Of a stretch of 17,999 nucleotides of DNA, positions 1 to 5,831 are shown piece by piece. Within the stretch, counting starts at the first letter, position 1. The number at the start of each line of letters is the position of its first letter. The DNA comes from DATAOG01 sp046727895. GTDB taxonomy: Bacteria; Pseudomonadota; Alphaproteobacteria; Geminicoccales; Geminicoccaceae. The position numbers were made by a program, and so were the translations under genes. The notes under the pieces were generated by a model, which saw only the letters and a list, made by a program, of their open reading frames with translations, searched no databases and was not told the DNA's origin. The stretch lies in assembly GCA_046727895.1 (NCBI GenBank), contig JBKPDM010000026.1:1-17999 (forward strand), read 5' to 3'.

Positions 1-40
1 GGCCTGAACCACCCGACGCTCGGCATGAGGACGCAACGCC

Positions 41-556
41 GTGGACCTGAACGAGCACATCCGGAAGATACCGGATTTTCCCAAGCCGGGCATCCTGTTC
101 TACGACATCTCCACCCTGTTGCAGAGGCCGGACGCCTGGCAGGTCGCGATCGACCGGATGGCGGAGATCGTCGCGGCGCATCGACCGGATCGCCTGGTCG
201 GGATCGAGTCGCGCGGCTTCATCTTTGCTGCACCACTGGCACTGCGCCTCGGGGTCGGCCTCGCCATGGTCCGAAAGCGCGGCAAGTTGCCCGGCTCCGT
301 GGTCACGCACGCCTACAGCCTCGAGTATGGCAACGACACCCTCGAGATCTCGGCCGATCTGATCCCGGCCCACTCCCGTATCGTGATCATCGACGACCTG
401 ATCGCGACCGGGGGGACGGCGGCTGCGACGGTCGATCTACTGCGCAAGATCGATGCGGAGGTCGCGGGGGCGGTGTTTCTGATCGAACTCAGAGGACTGA
501 ACGGGCGCGATCGGTTGGATGTCCCCATCGCGAGCGTACTTACCTACGAGCACTAG
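41..556 (+). CDS. apt: Adenine phosphoribosyltransferase
   Basis: Cytoplasmic purine salvage enzyme that joins adenine to PRPP to give AMP and pyrophosphate. The 171-residue product has the usual length of bacterial Apt. The PRPP-binding loop IIDDLIATGGTA lies at about residues 116-127, the conserved ESRGF stretch at 56-60, and the N-terminal PDFPKPGILFYDI is typical of the family. The start is GTG, preceded by a GAGGA-type ribosome binding site near positions 26-31. The gene converges on nadK, with only 11 bases between the stop codons and no obvious terminator hairpin in the gap. The upstream gene lies outside the window. Identity is secure from the motifs. Confidence 0.96.
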   Translation: MDLNEHIRKIPDFPKPGILFYDISTLLQRPDAWQVAIDRMAEIVAAHRPDRLVGIESRGFIFAAPLALRLGVGLAMVRKRGKLPGSVVTHAYSLEYGNDTLEISADLIPAHSRIVIIDDLIATGGTAAATVDLLRKIDAEVAGAVFLIELRGLNGRDRLDVPIASVLTYEH

Positions 557-567
557 CAGGAGCCGCC

Positions 568-1338
568 TCAGGGCACGAACTGCTCCTTCAGGATCCGCTC
601 CTCGAGATTGTGCTCGGGGTCGAACAGCAGCGTCAGGGCGATACCACGGTCCTCCCAGACCTCGACCTCGACCACCTCACGAATCTCGGTGTAGTCGGCG
701 ACCGCGCTGACCGGCCGCTTGACCGGATCAGAGACCCTGAATCGAAAATACGTCCTGCTCGGCAACAAGGCGCCACGCCAGCGCCGCGGACGAAACGCGC
801 TGATCGGCGTCAGCGCCAGGAGATTGGCACCAACCGGCAGGATCGGCCCGTGCGCTGATAGATTGTAGGCCGTGCTACCCGCGGGCGTGGCGACGAGGAT
901 ACCGTCGCAGACGAGCTCCGGCAGGCGGACGATGCCATCGATCTCGACGCTCAGGTTCGCTGCCTGACGGGTCTCGCGAAACAGCGAGACCTCGTTGATG
1001 CCGAGCCCGTCTTCGACCTGACCGTTCCGGCAGGCAACGCGCATGCGCAACGGGTGCAGCGGCACAGGCACCGCCTGCCGCAGGCGCTCCAGCAGACCAT
1101 CGACGCGGTACCCGTTCAACAGAAAGCCCACCGTGCCGAGGTTCATGCCGTAAATCGGCACCTGTCGGTCGATGCAGCTGTGCAGGGTCTCGAGCATGAA
1201 GCCGTCGCCACCCAAAGCGACGATCACATCGGCCTGGTCGACCGGGACGTGCTCGTAGGCGCTCTTCAGCTGCGCGAGTCCGGCTTTCGCCTCGGCGCTG
1301 TCGGCGGCGCGAAAGCCGATGGTCCTGAACTGGCTCAC
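568..1338 (-). CDS. nadK: NAD kinase
   Basis: Phosphorylates NAD to NADP, the only route to NADP in most bacteria. The 256-residue product carries the family signature GGDG at residues 43-46, the nucleotide-binding INEV stretch at 114-117, and the glycine/serine-rich ATPAGSTAYNLSAHGP segment at about 150-165. This is the short alphaproteobacterial form. The start is GTG at 1338; further upstream the frame offers no standard start before a stop at 1381-1383. No strong ribosome binding site is visible. The gene is divergent from moaA, sharing a 210-base intergenic region, and converges with apt. Confidence 0.95.
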   Translation of the reverse strand: MSQFRTIGFRAADSAEAKAGLAQLKSAYEHVPVDQADVIVALGGDGFMLETLHSCIDRQVPIYGMNLGTVGFLLNGYRVDGLLERLRQAVPVPLHPLRMRVACRNGQVEDGLGINEVSLFRETRQAANLSVEIDGIVRLPELVCDGILVATPAGSTAYNLSAHGPILPVGANLLALTPISAFRPRRWRGALLPSRTYFRFRVSDPVKRPVSAVADYTEIREVVEVEVWEDRGIALTLLFDPEHNLEERILKEQFVP

Positions 1339-1449
1339 GGGCGTCTGAACGGACTGAATCCCGATCTGGAGGGTTCTCGATCAGGGGGCACTTTGCGATC
1401 CGGCCGGCGAAGCGGTCAAGCCCTTGGGCCCAACCGCCCGCCGCCGCCA

Positions 1450-1479
1450 TTCACAATCGCCCGCGCCGTTGCTAGATTA
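1450..1479 (+). promoter_or_regulatory. Putative sigma70-type promoter for moaA
   Basis: TTCACA at 1450-1455 (5 of 6 matches to the -35 consensus), an 18-base spacer and TAGATT at 1474-1479 (4 of 6, preceded by an extended-10 TG at 1471-1472 region) lie about 70 bases upstream of the moaA start, in the nadK/moaA divergent gap. This is a pattern match only. Confidence 0.35.
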
Positions 1480-1548
1480 TGGACAGCGAGGCTGCACCAT
1501 CTTTGTCGACGTGGGTTTGTCGGGCCACGTCCGGGAGAGCACGCCAAG

Positions 1549-2541
1549 ATGATGATCGACCCCTTCGAGCGCGTCATCAGCTACGTTCGGATCTCGGTCA
1601 CCGACCGGTGCGACTTCCGCTGTGTCTATTGCATGGCGGAGAACATGACGTTCCTGCCAAAGAAGGATCTGCTCAGCCTGGAGGAGCTGGACAGGCTCTG
1701 CAGCGCGTTCATCGACCTCGGCGTGCGCAAGATCCGGCTGACCGGTGGCGAACCCCTGGTCCGCCGCAACATCATGAGCCTCGTCGGATCGCTCGGCCGC
1801 CATTTGCGCTCTGGCCGGCTCGAGGAACTCACGCTGACCACGAACGGCAGCCAGCTCGAGCACTTTGCCGAAGAGCTGTTTCGCCATGGCGTGCGCCGGA
1901 TCAACGTCTCGCTCGACACGCTCGACCCGACCCGATTTCAGGCAATCACGCGCTGGGGCAAATACGAGAAGGTGATGGCCGGCATTGCTGCGGCCAAGGC
2001 AGCCGGGCTGCAGGTCAAGATCAACATGGTCGCTCTGAAGGGCGTCAACGACAACGAGTTCGACCGCATGATCGCCTGGTGCGGCGCCGAAGGGTTCGAT
2101 CTGACGCTCATCGAGACCATGCCGCTCGGTGAGATCGACGGCGACCGCACCGAGCAGTACCTGCCGCTCTCCCTGGTCCGCGCACGCCTGGCCCGCACCT
2201 GGACAATGACCGACCTGCCGGATCGGACCGGCGGGCCAGCCCGCTACGTGCGGATCGAAGAGACCGGTGGCCGGCTCGGCTTCATCACGCCGATGACCCA
2301 CAATTTCTGCGAATCCTGCAATCGGGTTCGCGTCACCTGCACCGGCCGGATGTACATGTGCCTCGGCCAGGAAGACGAGGCGGATCTGTGCACGCCGCTG
2401 CGTGCTTCTGAGGGGGACGAGCTCCTGAGGCAGGCGATCCTCGAGGGCATCGGTCGCAAGCCCAAGGGGCACGACTTCATCATCGACCGCCGCCACGACC
2501 GGCCAGCGGTCCAGCGCCACATGAGCGTGACCGGCGGCTAG
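1549..2541 (+). CDS. moaA: GTP 3',8-cyclase (molybdenum cofactor biosynthesis protein A)
   Basis: Radical-SAM enzyme that rearranges GTP to 3',8-cyclo-7,8-dihydro-GTP, the first step of molybdopterin synthesis (with MoaC). The N-terminal radical-SAM motif CxxxCxxC is C21, C25 and C28. The second, C-terminal Fe-S motif Cx2Cx13C is C254, C257 and C271, within the diagnostic FCESCNRVRVT. The protein ends in Gly-Gly, the tail known to be needed for MoaA activity. The start is the first of two tandem ATGs (1549 and 1552), with GGGAGAG about 10 bases upstream. The reading frame stays open far upstream, but that part is antisense to nadK and does not resemble MoaA. At 330 residues it has normal family length. 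Its TAG stop overlaps the stop of the convergent OmpA-type gene. No other moa gene is in the window. Confidence 0.97.
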   Translation: MMIDPFERVISYVRISVTDRCDFRCVYCMAENMTFLPKKDLLSLEELDRLCSAFIDLGVRKIRLTGGEPLVRRNIMSLVGSLGRHLRSGRLEELTLTTNGSQLEHFAEELFRHGVRRINVSLDTLDPTRFQAITRWGKYEKVMAGIAAAKAAGLQVKINMVALKGVNDNEFDRMIAWCGAEGFDLTLIETMPLGEIDGDRTEQYLPLSLVRARLARTWTMTDLPDRTGGPARYVRIEETGGRLGFITPMTHNFCESCNRVRVTCTGRMYMCLGQEDEADLCTPLRASEGDELLRQAILEGIGRKPKGHDFIIDRRHDRPAVQRHMSVTGG

Positions 2542-3173
2542 CTCTGGGGCGTCGGTCCGCGGCCCGCCGCGCCTGGGACCTGCCCGAAGACGATTTCGAC
2601 GCGCCGGTTACGCGGCTCGCGCACGCCATCGGGGGTCGGTACGCGCGGCTGCCGTTCGCCGAACCACTCGACGTGCAGCGCCTGCTCGGGAATGCCGCGT
2701 TGCACGAGCGCGCGCGCGACGTTGCGGGCGCGGGTCTCCGAAAGCTTCTCGTTGTAGGGCTCCGGGCCGGAGCGGTCGGCGTGGCCCGCGACCGTCACGA
2801 CGCTCGGTCGACCGCGCAGGAAGTCGGCCTGCACCTGATCGAGCACGGCCATGGCGACCGGTGTCAGCTCGGCCTGATCCCAGGCGAAGAACACGAGGTA
2901 AACATTGCCCTCGGTCGTGAGTGCCCGCTCGACCGCGGTGATCGCGGTTTCGTACTGCCCCTTGCAGACCTGGATCTCCTTCTCGGGGTCGTTCTCCTCG
3001 GCCTTCTCCAGCCAGCAGTCGAAGGCGGTCTGCGCCTTGGCGGCGTCCCAGGGCGCCTTCTTACGCCCGGTCTGGTCCAGGGCCGCCATCAGACGCGCGC
3101 GCGCCGCAGCCAGCTCCTCGACATTGGCGGGGGCGAGATGGCGCGACTCAACACGGTCTGGGAGGACGTCGCC
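2538..3173 (-). CDS. OmpA-family envelope protein, C-terminal part (frameshifted gene)
   Basis: This is the C-terminal part of one envelope protein whose reading frame is broken. From about 3173 downward the frame reads GDVLPDRVESRHLAP and then a helical stretch (ELAAARARLMAAL), which matches the linker of Rhodospirillales OmpA proteins. An OmpA/MotB peptidoglycan-binding domain follows. Its landmarks are the strand VYLVFFAWDQAELT, GHADRSG, NEKLSETRARNVARAL and the closing RNRRVEIVFG, including the Asp and Arg that contact diaminopimelate in this family. The first ATG in this frame is at 3089, but the coding signal clearly continues upstream into the N-terminal part, which is in another frame. 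Restoring one base near 3175-3182 would give a protein of about 295 residues spanning 2538-3424. Its likely role is tethering the outer membrane to the cell wall. It converges on moaA. Confidence 0.85.
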   Translation of the reverse strand, partial: GDVLPDRVESRHLAPANVEELAAARARLMAALDQTGRKKAPWDAAKAQTAFDCWLEKAEENDPEKEIQVCKGQYETAITAVERALTTEGNVYLVFFAWDQAELTPVAMAVLDQVQADFLRGRPSVVTVAGHADRSGPEPYNEKLSETRARNVARALVQRGIPEQALHVEWFGERQPRVPTPDGVREPRNRRVEIVFGQVPGAAGRGPTPQS

Positions 3174-3424
3174 GAGTCGACTGCCTTGAAGGCGAAATGG
3201 ACCGTGTCGGAGACATCGTACTCGGCGGTCATGACGTCGGTGTAGTCGAGATAACCTTGTCGCAACCCTTGGCTGAAGGCCGGCCCCTGTGGCTCCATCG
3301 TGCGTACGGCGTCGTACTCATAGAGCGCGACGTTAGCGTCGTCGGCCAGCTCCGGATCGTACGTGCAACTGGAAGTGGTGCCCAAAGCCGCAAGAATCAT
3401 ACCTGACTTGATGAGCCTGCGCAT
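3089..3424 (-). CDS. OmpA-family envelope protein, N-terminal part with signal peptide (frameshifted gene)
   Basis: The N-terminal part of the broken OmpA-family gene. It starts at ATG 3424 with MRRLIKSGMILAALGTTSSC, a basic N-terminus, a hydrophobic core and a cysteine in a lipoprotein-like position, so the product is probably exported and may be lipid-anchored. The next part (YDPELADDANVALYEYDAVRTMEPQGPAF and DYTDVMTAEYDVSD) is typical of the region before the OmpA domain in these proteins. Family-like sequence ends at about FAFKAVDSA (near 3176). The remaining roughly 28 residues, ending in a run of Arg, are out of frame and meaningless, and the true continuation is in the frame of the neighbouring entry. 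The ribosome binding site is weak (ACGGA). Whether the break is a sequence error or a real mutation cannot be told from one sequence. Confidence 0.8.
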   Translation of the reverse strand: MRRLIKSGMILAALGTTSSCTYDPELADDANVALYEYDAVRTMEPQGPAFSQGLRQGYLDYTDVMTAEYDVSDTVHFAFKAVDSATSSQTVLSRAISPPPMSRSWLRRARV

Positions 3425-3516
3425 TTCCGTCCGTTGCCCTTGTGACCAGGGCCGGCTGAAAGGCTGGCCGCGGCTGTTATCGCTGCAACCGTTCTCGGCA
3501 CCACCGGCCTGCTCAG

Positions 3517-3545
3517 ATAACAGGCTAAATGAGCGTACGGATCAA
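3517..3545 (-). promoter_or_regulatory. Putative promoter for the OmpA-family gene
   Basis: On the minus strand TTGATC (3545-3540), a 17-base spacer and TGTTAT (3522-3517) lie about 95 bases before the ATG at 3424. Each box matches 4 of 6 consensus bases. Just upstream, a hairpin CCCCGC-GGC-GCGGGG (3555-3569) follows the end of the receiver-Hpt gene, but it lacks a T-run, so I do not call it an intrinsic terminator. Confidence 0.25.
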
Positions 3546-3578
3546 GGGGTTTGTCCCCGCGGCGCGGGGTCAGGCGTG

Positions 3579-4286
3579 TCACGTCTGCCAGGCTTGACCG
3601 CGCCGGATCGCTTCCAGCTGAGCGGAATCCGGCGTCGAGCGCTCGGCGTCGAGTGCGAGCGCGGCCACGCGCCGTGCGCCAAGGTTCGCGCTGGCCCCCT
3701 TGAGAGCATGCGCAAAGGCGCTCCAAGGCTGACCGGCCCGCAAGGCTTGGCCCATGCGCTCGAGGTAAACGTCGGCGCTGGAGAGGAACAGCGCCAACAA
3801 CTCACCCTCCAGCTGCCGGTCGCCGTCGGTGAAGCCCTGTAAATGGTCGAGGTCCAGGACCGGCGGGGCGTCGGTTTGCGCCGTCGATGCTGGCGGTCGG
3901 CGACGAACCGATCGCTCGACCACCCTCAAGAGCCGCTCGATGTCGATCGGTCGGTTGAGGTAGTCGACTGCGCCTGCCAGGAGGTAGTCGCTCCGAGGCG
4001 GCTCTTCGCTGTCCGGGCCGATCACCACGATGGGCGCCAGACCCGGCGCCGTCCTCCGGCCGATGGCGCGCACCAGCTCAAGGCCGGAGAGATCGGGCAG
4101 GGTTGCGCTGACGAGGAGCAGCGCCGGCTTCACCAAATCGAGGCGGGTCAGGGCATCCCGAGCGCTGCCGACAACGTCGATCTGATAGTCCAGCTTGCCG
4201 AGCACGAGGACGACGAGATCACGGCTCGCTGCCTGTTCCTCGGCGAGCAGGATGCGAGCGGAGGACGAATCCGCGGTGGGCTGCAT
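3579..4286 (-). CDS. Degenerate receiver domain fused to an Hpt phosphotransfer domain
   Basis: A 235-residue two-domain signalling protein. Residues about 11-125 have the CheY-like fold pattern: RILLAEEQ at strand 1, LLLVSATLPDLSGLELVRAI at strand 3, and GAVDYLNRPIDIERLL at the end. The key receiver residues are replaced. The phospho-acceptor Asp position is Ser60, the conserved Lys of the KP motif is Arg112, and the Thr/Ser switch position is Gly90. Only an acidic pair, E16-E17, remains. Residues about 150-230 form an Hpt domain with an intact phospho-histidine motif, HALKGASANLG, with His193 as acceptor. I infer that the receiver acts as a non-phosphorylated docking domain while the Hpt still relays phosphate. 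No histidine kinase is adjacent. It lies downstream of psuG on the same strand with a 92-base gap that carries its own promoter-like boxes. Confidence 0.85.
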   Translation of the reverse strand: MQPTADSSSARILLAEEQAASRDLVVLVLGKLDYQIDVVGSARDALTRLDLVKPALLLVSATLPDLSGLELVRAIGRRTAPGLAPIVVIGPDSEEPPRSDYLLAGAVDYLNRPIDIERLLRVVERSVRRRPPASTAQTDAPPVLDLDHLQGFTDGDRQLEGELLALFLSSADVYLERMGQALRAGQPWSAFAHALKGASANLGARRVAALALDAERSTPDSAQLEAIRRGQAWQT

Positions 4287-4326
4287 GCGGGACTGGCGCT
4301 CTTTTCAACCAGTGGTTTCGCCGATG

Positions 4327-4354
4327 CTTGTATCGATGTCGTTGAACTGGTCAA
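4327..4354 (-). promoter_or_regulatory. Putative promoter for the receiver-Hpt gene
   Basis: On the minus strand TTGACC (4354-4349, 5 of 6 matches), a 16-base spacer and TACAAG (4332-4327, 4 of 6) sit about 40 bases before the ATG at 4286. Between the -10 box and the start is a short palindrome AACCAGTGGTT (4307-4317), which could be an operator. Pattern match only. Confidence 0.4.
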
Positions 4355-4378
4355 GCCCTTTCATCCTCGAAGGCGACC

Positions 4379-5284
4379 TCAGGCCCCTTGGGTCAGCGCC
4401 ACGGCGAGACGGCTCGCCAGACGAGCGTTGGCGAGCGCGAGCGCCTGATTGACCCGCACGGTCCGGCCCGCGCTTTGCTGGGCCATATGGCGCAGCATGA
4501 AGGGGGTCTGGTCTGGCCCGCTGATTCCGGCGTCCGCCGCCGCCCGCCTGGCCCGGTCGACCAGCCGGTCCACGGCCGCCTTCGCCATCGCCTGCTCGGG
4601 CGGTGGCGGCTGCACGACCACGATCCCGCCCGGCAGTCCCAGTTTCTCATGAGCACGGCAGAGCCGACACAGCGCCGCCATATCGTCGATCGCAGGCACT
4701 GCAAGTCCGGTTTCCGAAGTGTAGAAACCCGGGAGCTCATCGCAGCCGTAGCCAACGATCGGGATACCGAGCGTTTCCAACCGTTCGAGCGTGCGCGCCT
4801 GGTCCAGGATCGATTTGACGCCGCTGCAGATCACGACGACCCGGCTCCGCGCCAGCTCCTCGAGATCCGCCGAGACGTCCATCGATTGCTCGCCGCCATG
4901 GTGTACGCCACCGAGACCTCCGGTCGCCATCACCTTGATGCCGACGCGCGCGGCGATGAACACCGTGGCGGCGATCGTGGTCGCGCCGAGGCCACCAGTC
5001 GCCAGGACCATCGGCAGGTCTCTGGTCGTGCATTTGAGGACCTCTGCGGCATCGAGCAGCCGGCGAAGTTCGCCGTCGCTCAGGCCGACCTTGGCGTGGC
5101 CGTCAATGGCCGCGATCGTGGCCGGCATCGCCCCCTCGCTCCGAACGAGCTGCTCCAGCTCGAACGCGAGCGCCAGGTTCTGCGGTCGAGGCAGGCCGTG
5201 GCAAAGCAAGGTCGACTCCAGGGCCACCACGGCCCGGGAGGCGGCGAGCGCATCGGCGACCTCGGGCGACACTTCGATGGCCAT
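4379..5284 (-). CDS. psuG: Pseudouridine-5'-phosphate glycosidase
   Basis: Breaks the C-C glycosidic bond of pseudouridine 5'-phosphate to give uracil and ribose 5-phosphate, the second step of pseudouridine catabolism. The 301-residue product matches the family length. The four catalytic residues known from the E. coli enzyme appear at the expected spacing: E23 (in LEST), K84 (KCTTRDLP), D140 (SADLEEL) and K157 (SGVKSILD). The glycine-rich ATGGLGGVHHG stretch is also typical. The start is ATG 5284 with GGGGGA about 8 bases upstream. The same frame stays open to 6442, but that extension is antisense to terB and nnr and is not family-like. The usual partner psuK, a PfkB-type pseudouridine kinase, is not next to it, so substrate supply must come from elsewhere in the genome. 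Confidence 0.95.
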   Translation of the reverse strand: MAIEVSPEVADALAASRAVVALESTLLCHGLPRPQNLALAFELEQLVRSEGAMPATIAAIDGHAKVGLSDGELRRLLDAAEVLKCTTRDLPMVLATGGLGATTIAATVFIAARVGIKVMATGGLGGVHHGGEQSMDVSADLEELARSRVVVICSGVKSILDQARTLERLETLGIPIVGYGCDELPGFYTSETGLAVPAIDDMAALCRLCRAHEKLGLPGGIVVVQPPPPEQAMAKAAVDRLVDRARRAAADAGISGPDQTPFMLRHMAQQSAGRTVRVNQALALANARLASRLAVALTQGA

Positions 5285-5319
5285 GACGGAGTCCCCCGGC
5301 GCTCGTGAACGGGTGAGCC

Positions 5320-5347
5320 TTGCGGCCCCTCCGGTTTGCGGCATAAT
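5320..5347 (+). promoter_or_regulatory. Putative sigma70-type promoter for the terB-like gene
   Basis: TTGCGG (5320-5325), a 16-base spacer and CATAAT (5342-5347, 5 of 6 matches to the -10 consensus) lie in the psuG/terB divergent gap, about 28 bases before the ATG at 5375. Confidence 0.5.
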
Positions 5348-5374
5348 CGCCGCCGAGCCAAGGGAGCCGCTGCG

Positions 5375-5788
5375 ATGCAACGACCGATCGACCAGCATAC
5401 CGCCCTGATCTTCACCATGGTGCTGATCTCCGCGGCGGAGGGCGAAATGACCGATGCCGAACTCGACTCGATCGGCCGCCAGGTCCGTTATCTGCCGGTG
5501 TTCCGCCACTTCGAGCACGAGCGGTTGACCGAGGTCGGGCGCCAGTGCGCGGAGCTGTTGCGGGACGAGGACGGCCTCGACCAGGCTTGCGCCATGATTG
5601 CGGAGGCGCTTTCTCAGTCCCTGCGCGAAACCGCCTATGCCCTGGCCTGCGAGGTCGCTGCGGCCGACGGGGCACTGGCGAGCGAGGAAATCGACCTGCT
5701 CAGGTTGTTGCGGCAGCGTTTGAGCCTGGACCGGCTGGTGGCGGCGGCGATCGAACGCACCACCTATGTCCGCCACGCCGAGCTCTGA
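5375..5788 (+). CDS. TerB-like (tellurite resistance TerB family) protein
   Basis: A 137-residue all-helical cytoplasmic protein of the TerB/DjlA-like family. The two acidic helix-start motifs of the fold are visible: SAAEGEMTDAELDSI at about residues 19-33 and AAADGALASEEIDLLRLL at about 96-112. These surface acidic residues are proposed to bind metal in TerB. ATG 5375 is chosen because AGGGAG lies 9 bases upstream (5361-5366); an upstream in-frame start at 5336 has no ribosome site and overlaps the promoter-like boxes. Despite the family name, no other ter gene is nearby, so a role in tellurite resistance is not supported. Single TerB-domain proteins of this type are common in Alphaproteobacteria and have no agreed function. 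It is followed 43 bases later by nnr. Confidence 0.82.
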   Translation: MQRPIDQHTALIFTMVLISAAEGEMTDAELDSIGRQVRYLPVFRHFEHERLTEVGRQCAELLRDEDGLDQACAMIAEALSQSLRETAYALACEVAAADGALASEEIDLLRLLRQRLSLDRLVAAAIERTTYVRHAEL

Positions 5789-5798
5789 CGATACGATC

Positions 5799-5815
5799 GG
5801 GCCGACCGTCGGCCC
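5799..5815. other. Perfect inverted repeat in the terB-nnr gap
   Basis: GGGCCGAC-C-GTCGGCCC is a perfect 8-base inverted repeat around one base. It begins 11 bases after the terB-like stop and ends just before an A-rich GAAAAAGG stretch and the GTG at 5832. As RNA it would fold as a 7-pair stem with a CCG loop. There is no downstream T-run on either strand, so it does not fit an intrinsic terminator. An attenuating hairpin, an RNA-processing site or a protein-binding palindrome are possible. Confidence 0.5.
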
Positions 5816-5831
5816 GAAAAAGGCTGCGCCT

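Noticed and set aside
1..50. Possible tail of an upstream gene at the left edge
   Set aside because: Two frames end in stops here (at 5-7 and 48-50), but the remaining 1-15 residues are too few to assign to any family.
25..858. Plus-strand open frame overlapping apt and nadK
   Set aside because: It runs in another frame across apt and antisense to nadK, and its product is Arg-rich with no recognisable domain.
1054..1548. Upstream extension of the moaA frame
   Set aside because: The added residues are antisense to nadK and not MoaA-like; ATG 1549 has a ribosome site and gives the normal length.
3555..3569. GC hairpin after the receiver-Hpt gene as an intrinsic terminator
   Set aside because: The stem is strong but no T-run follows on the minus strand.
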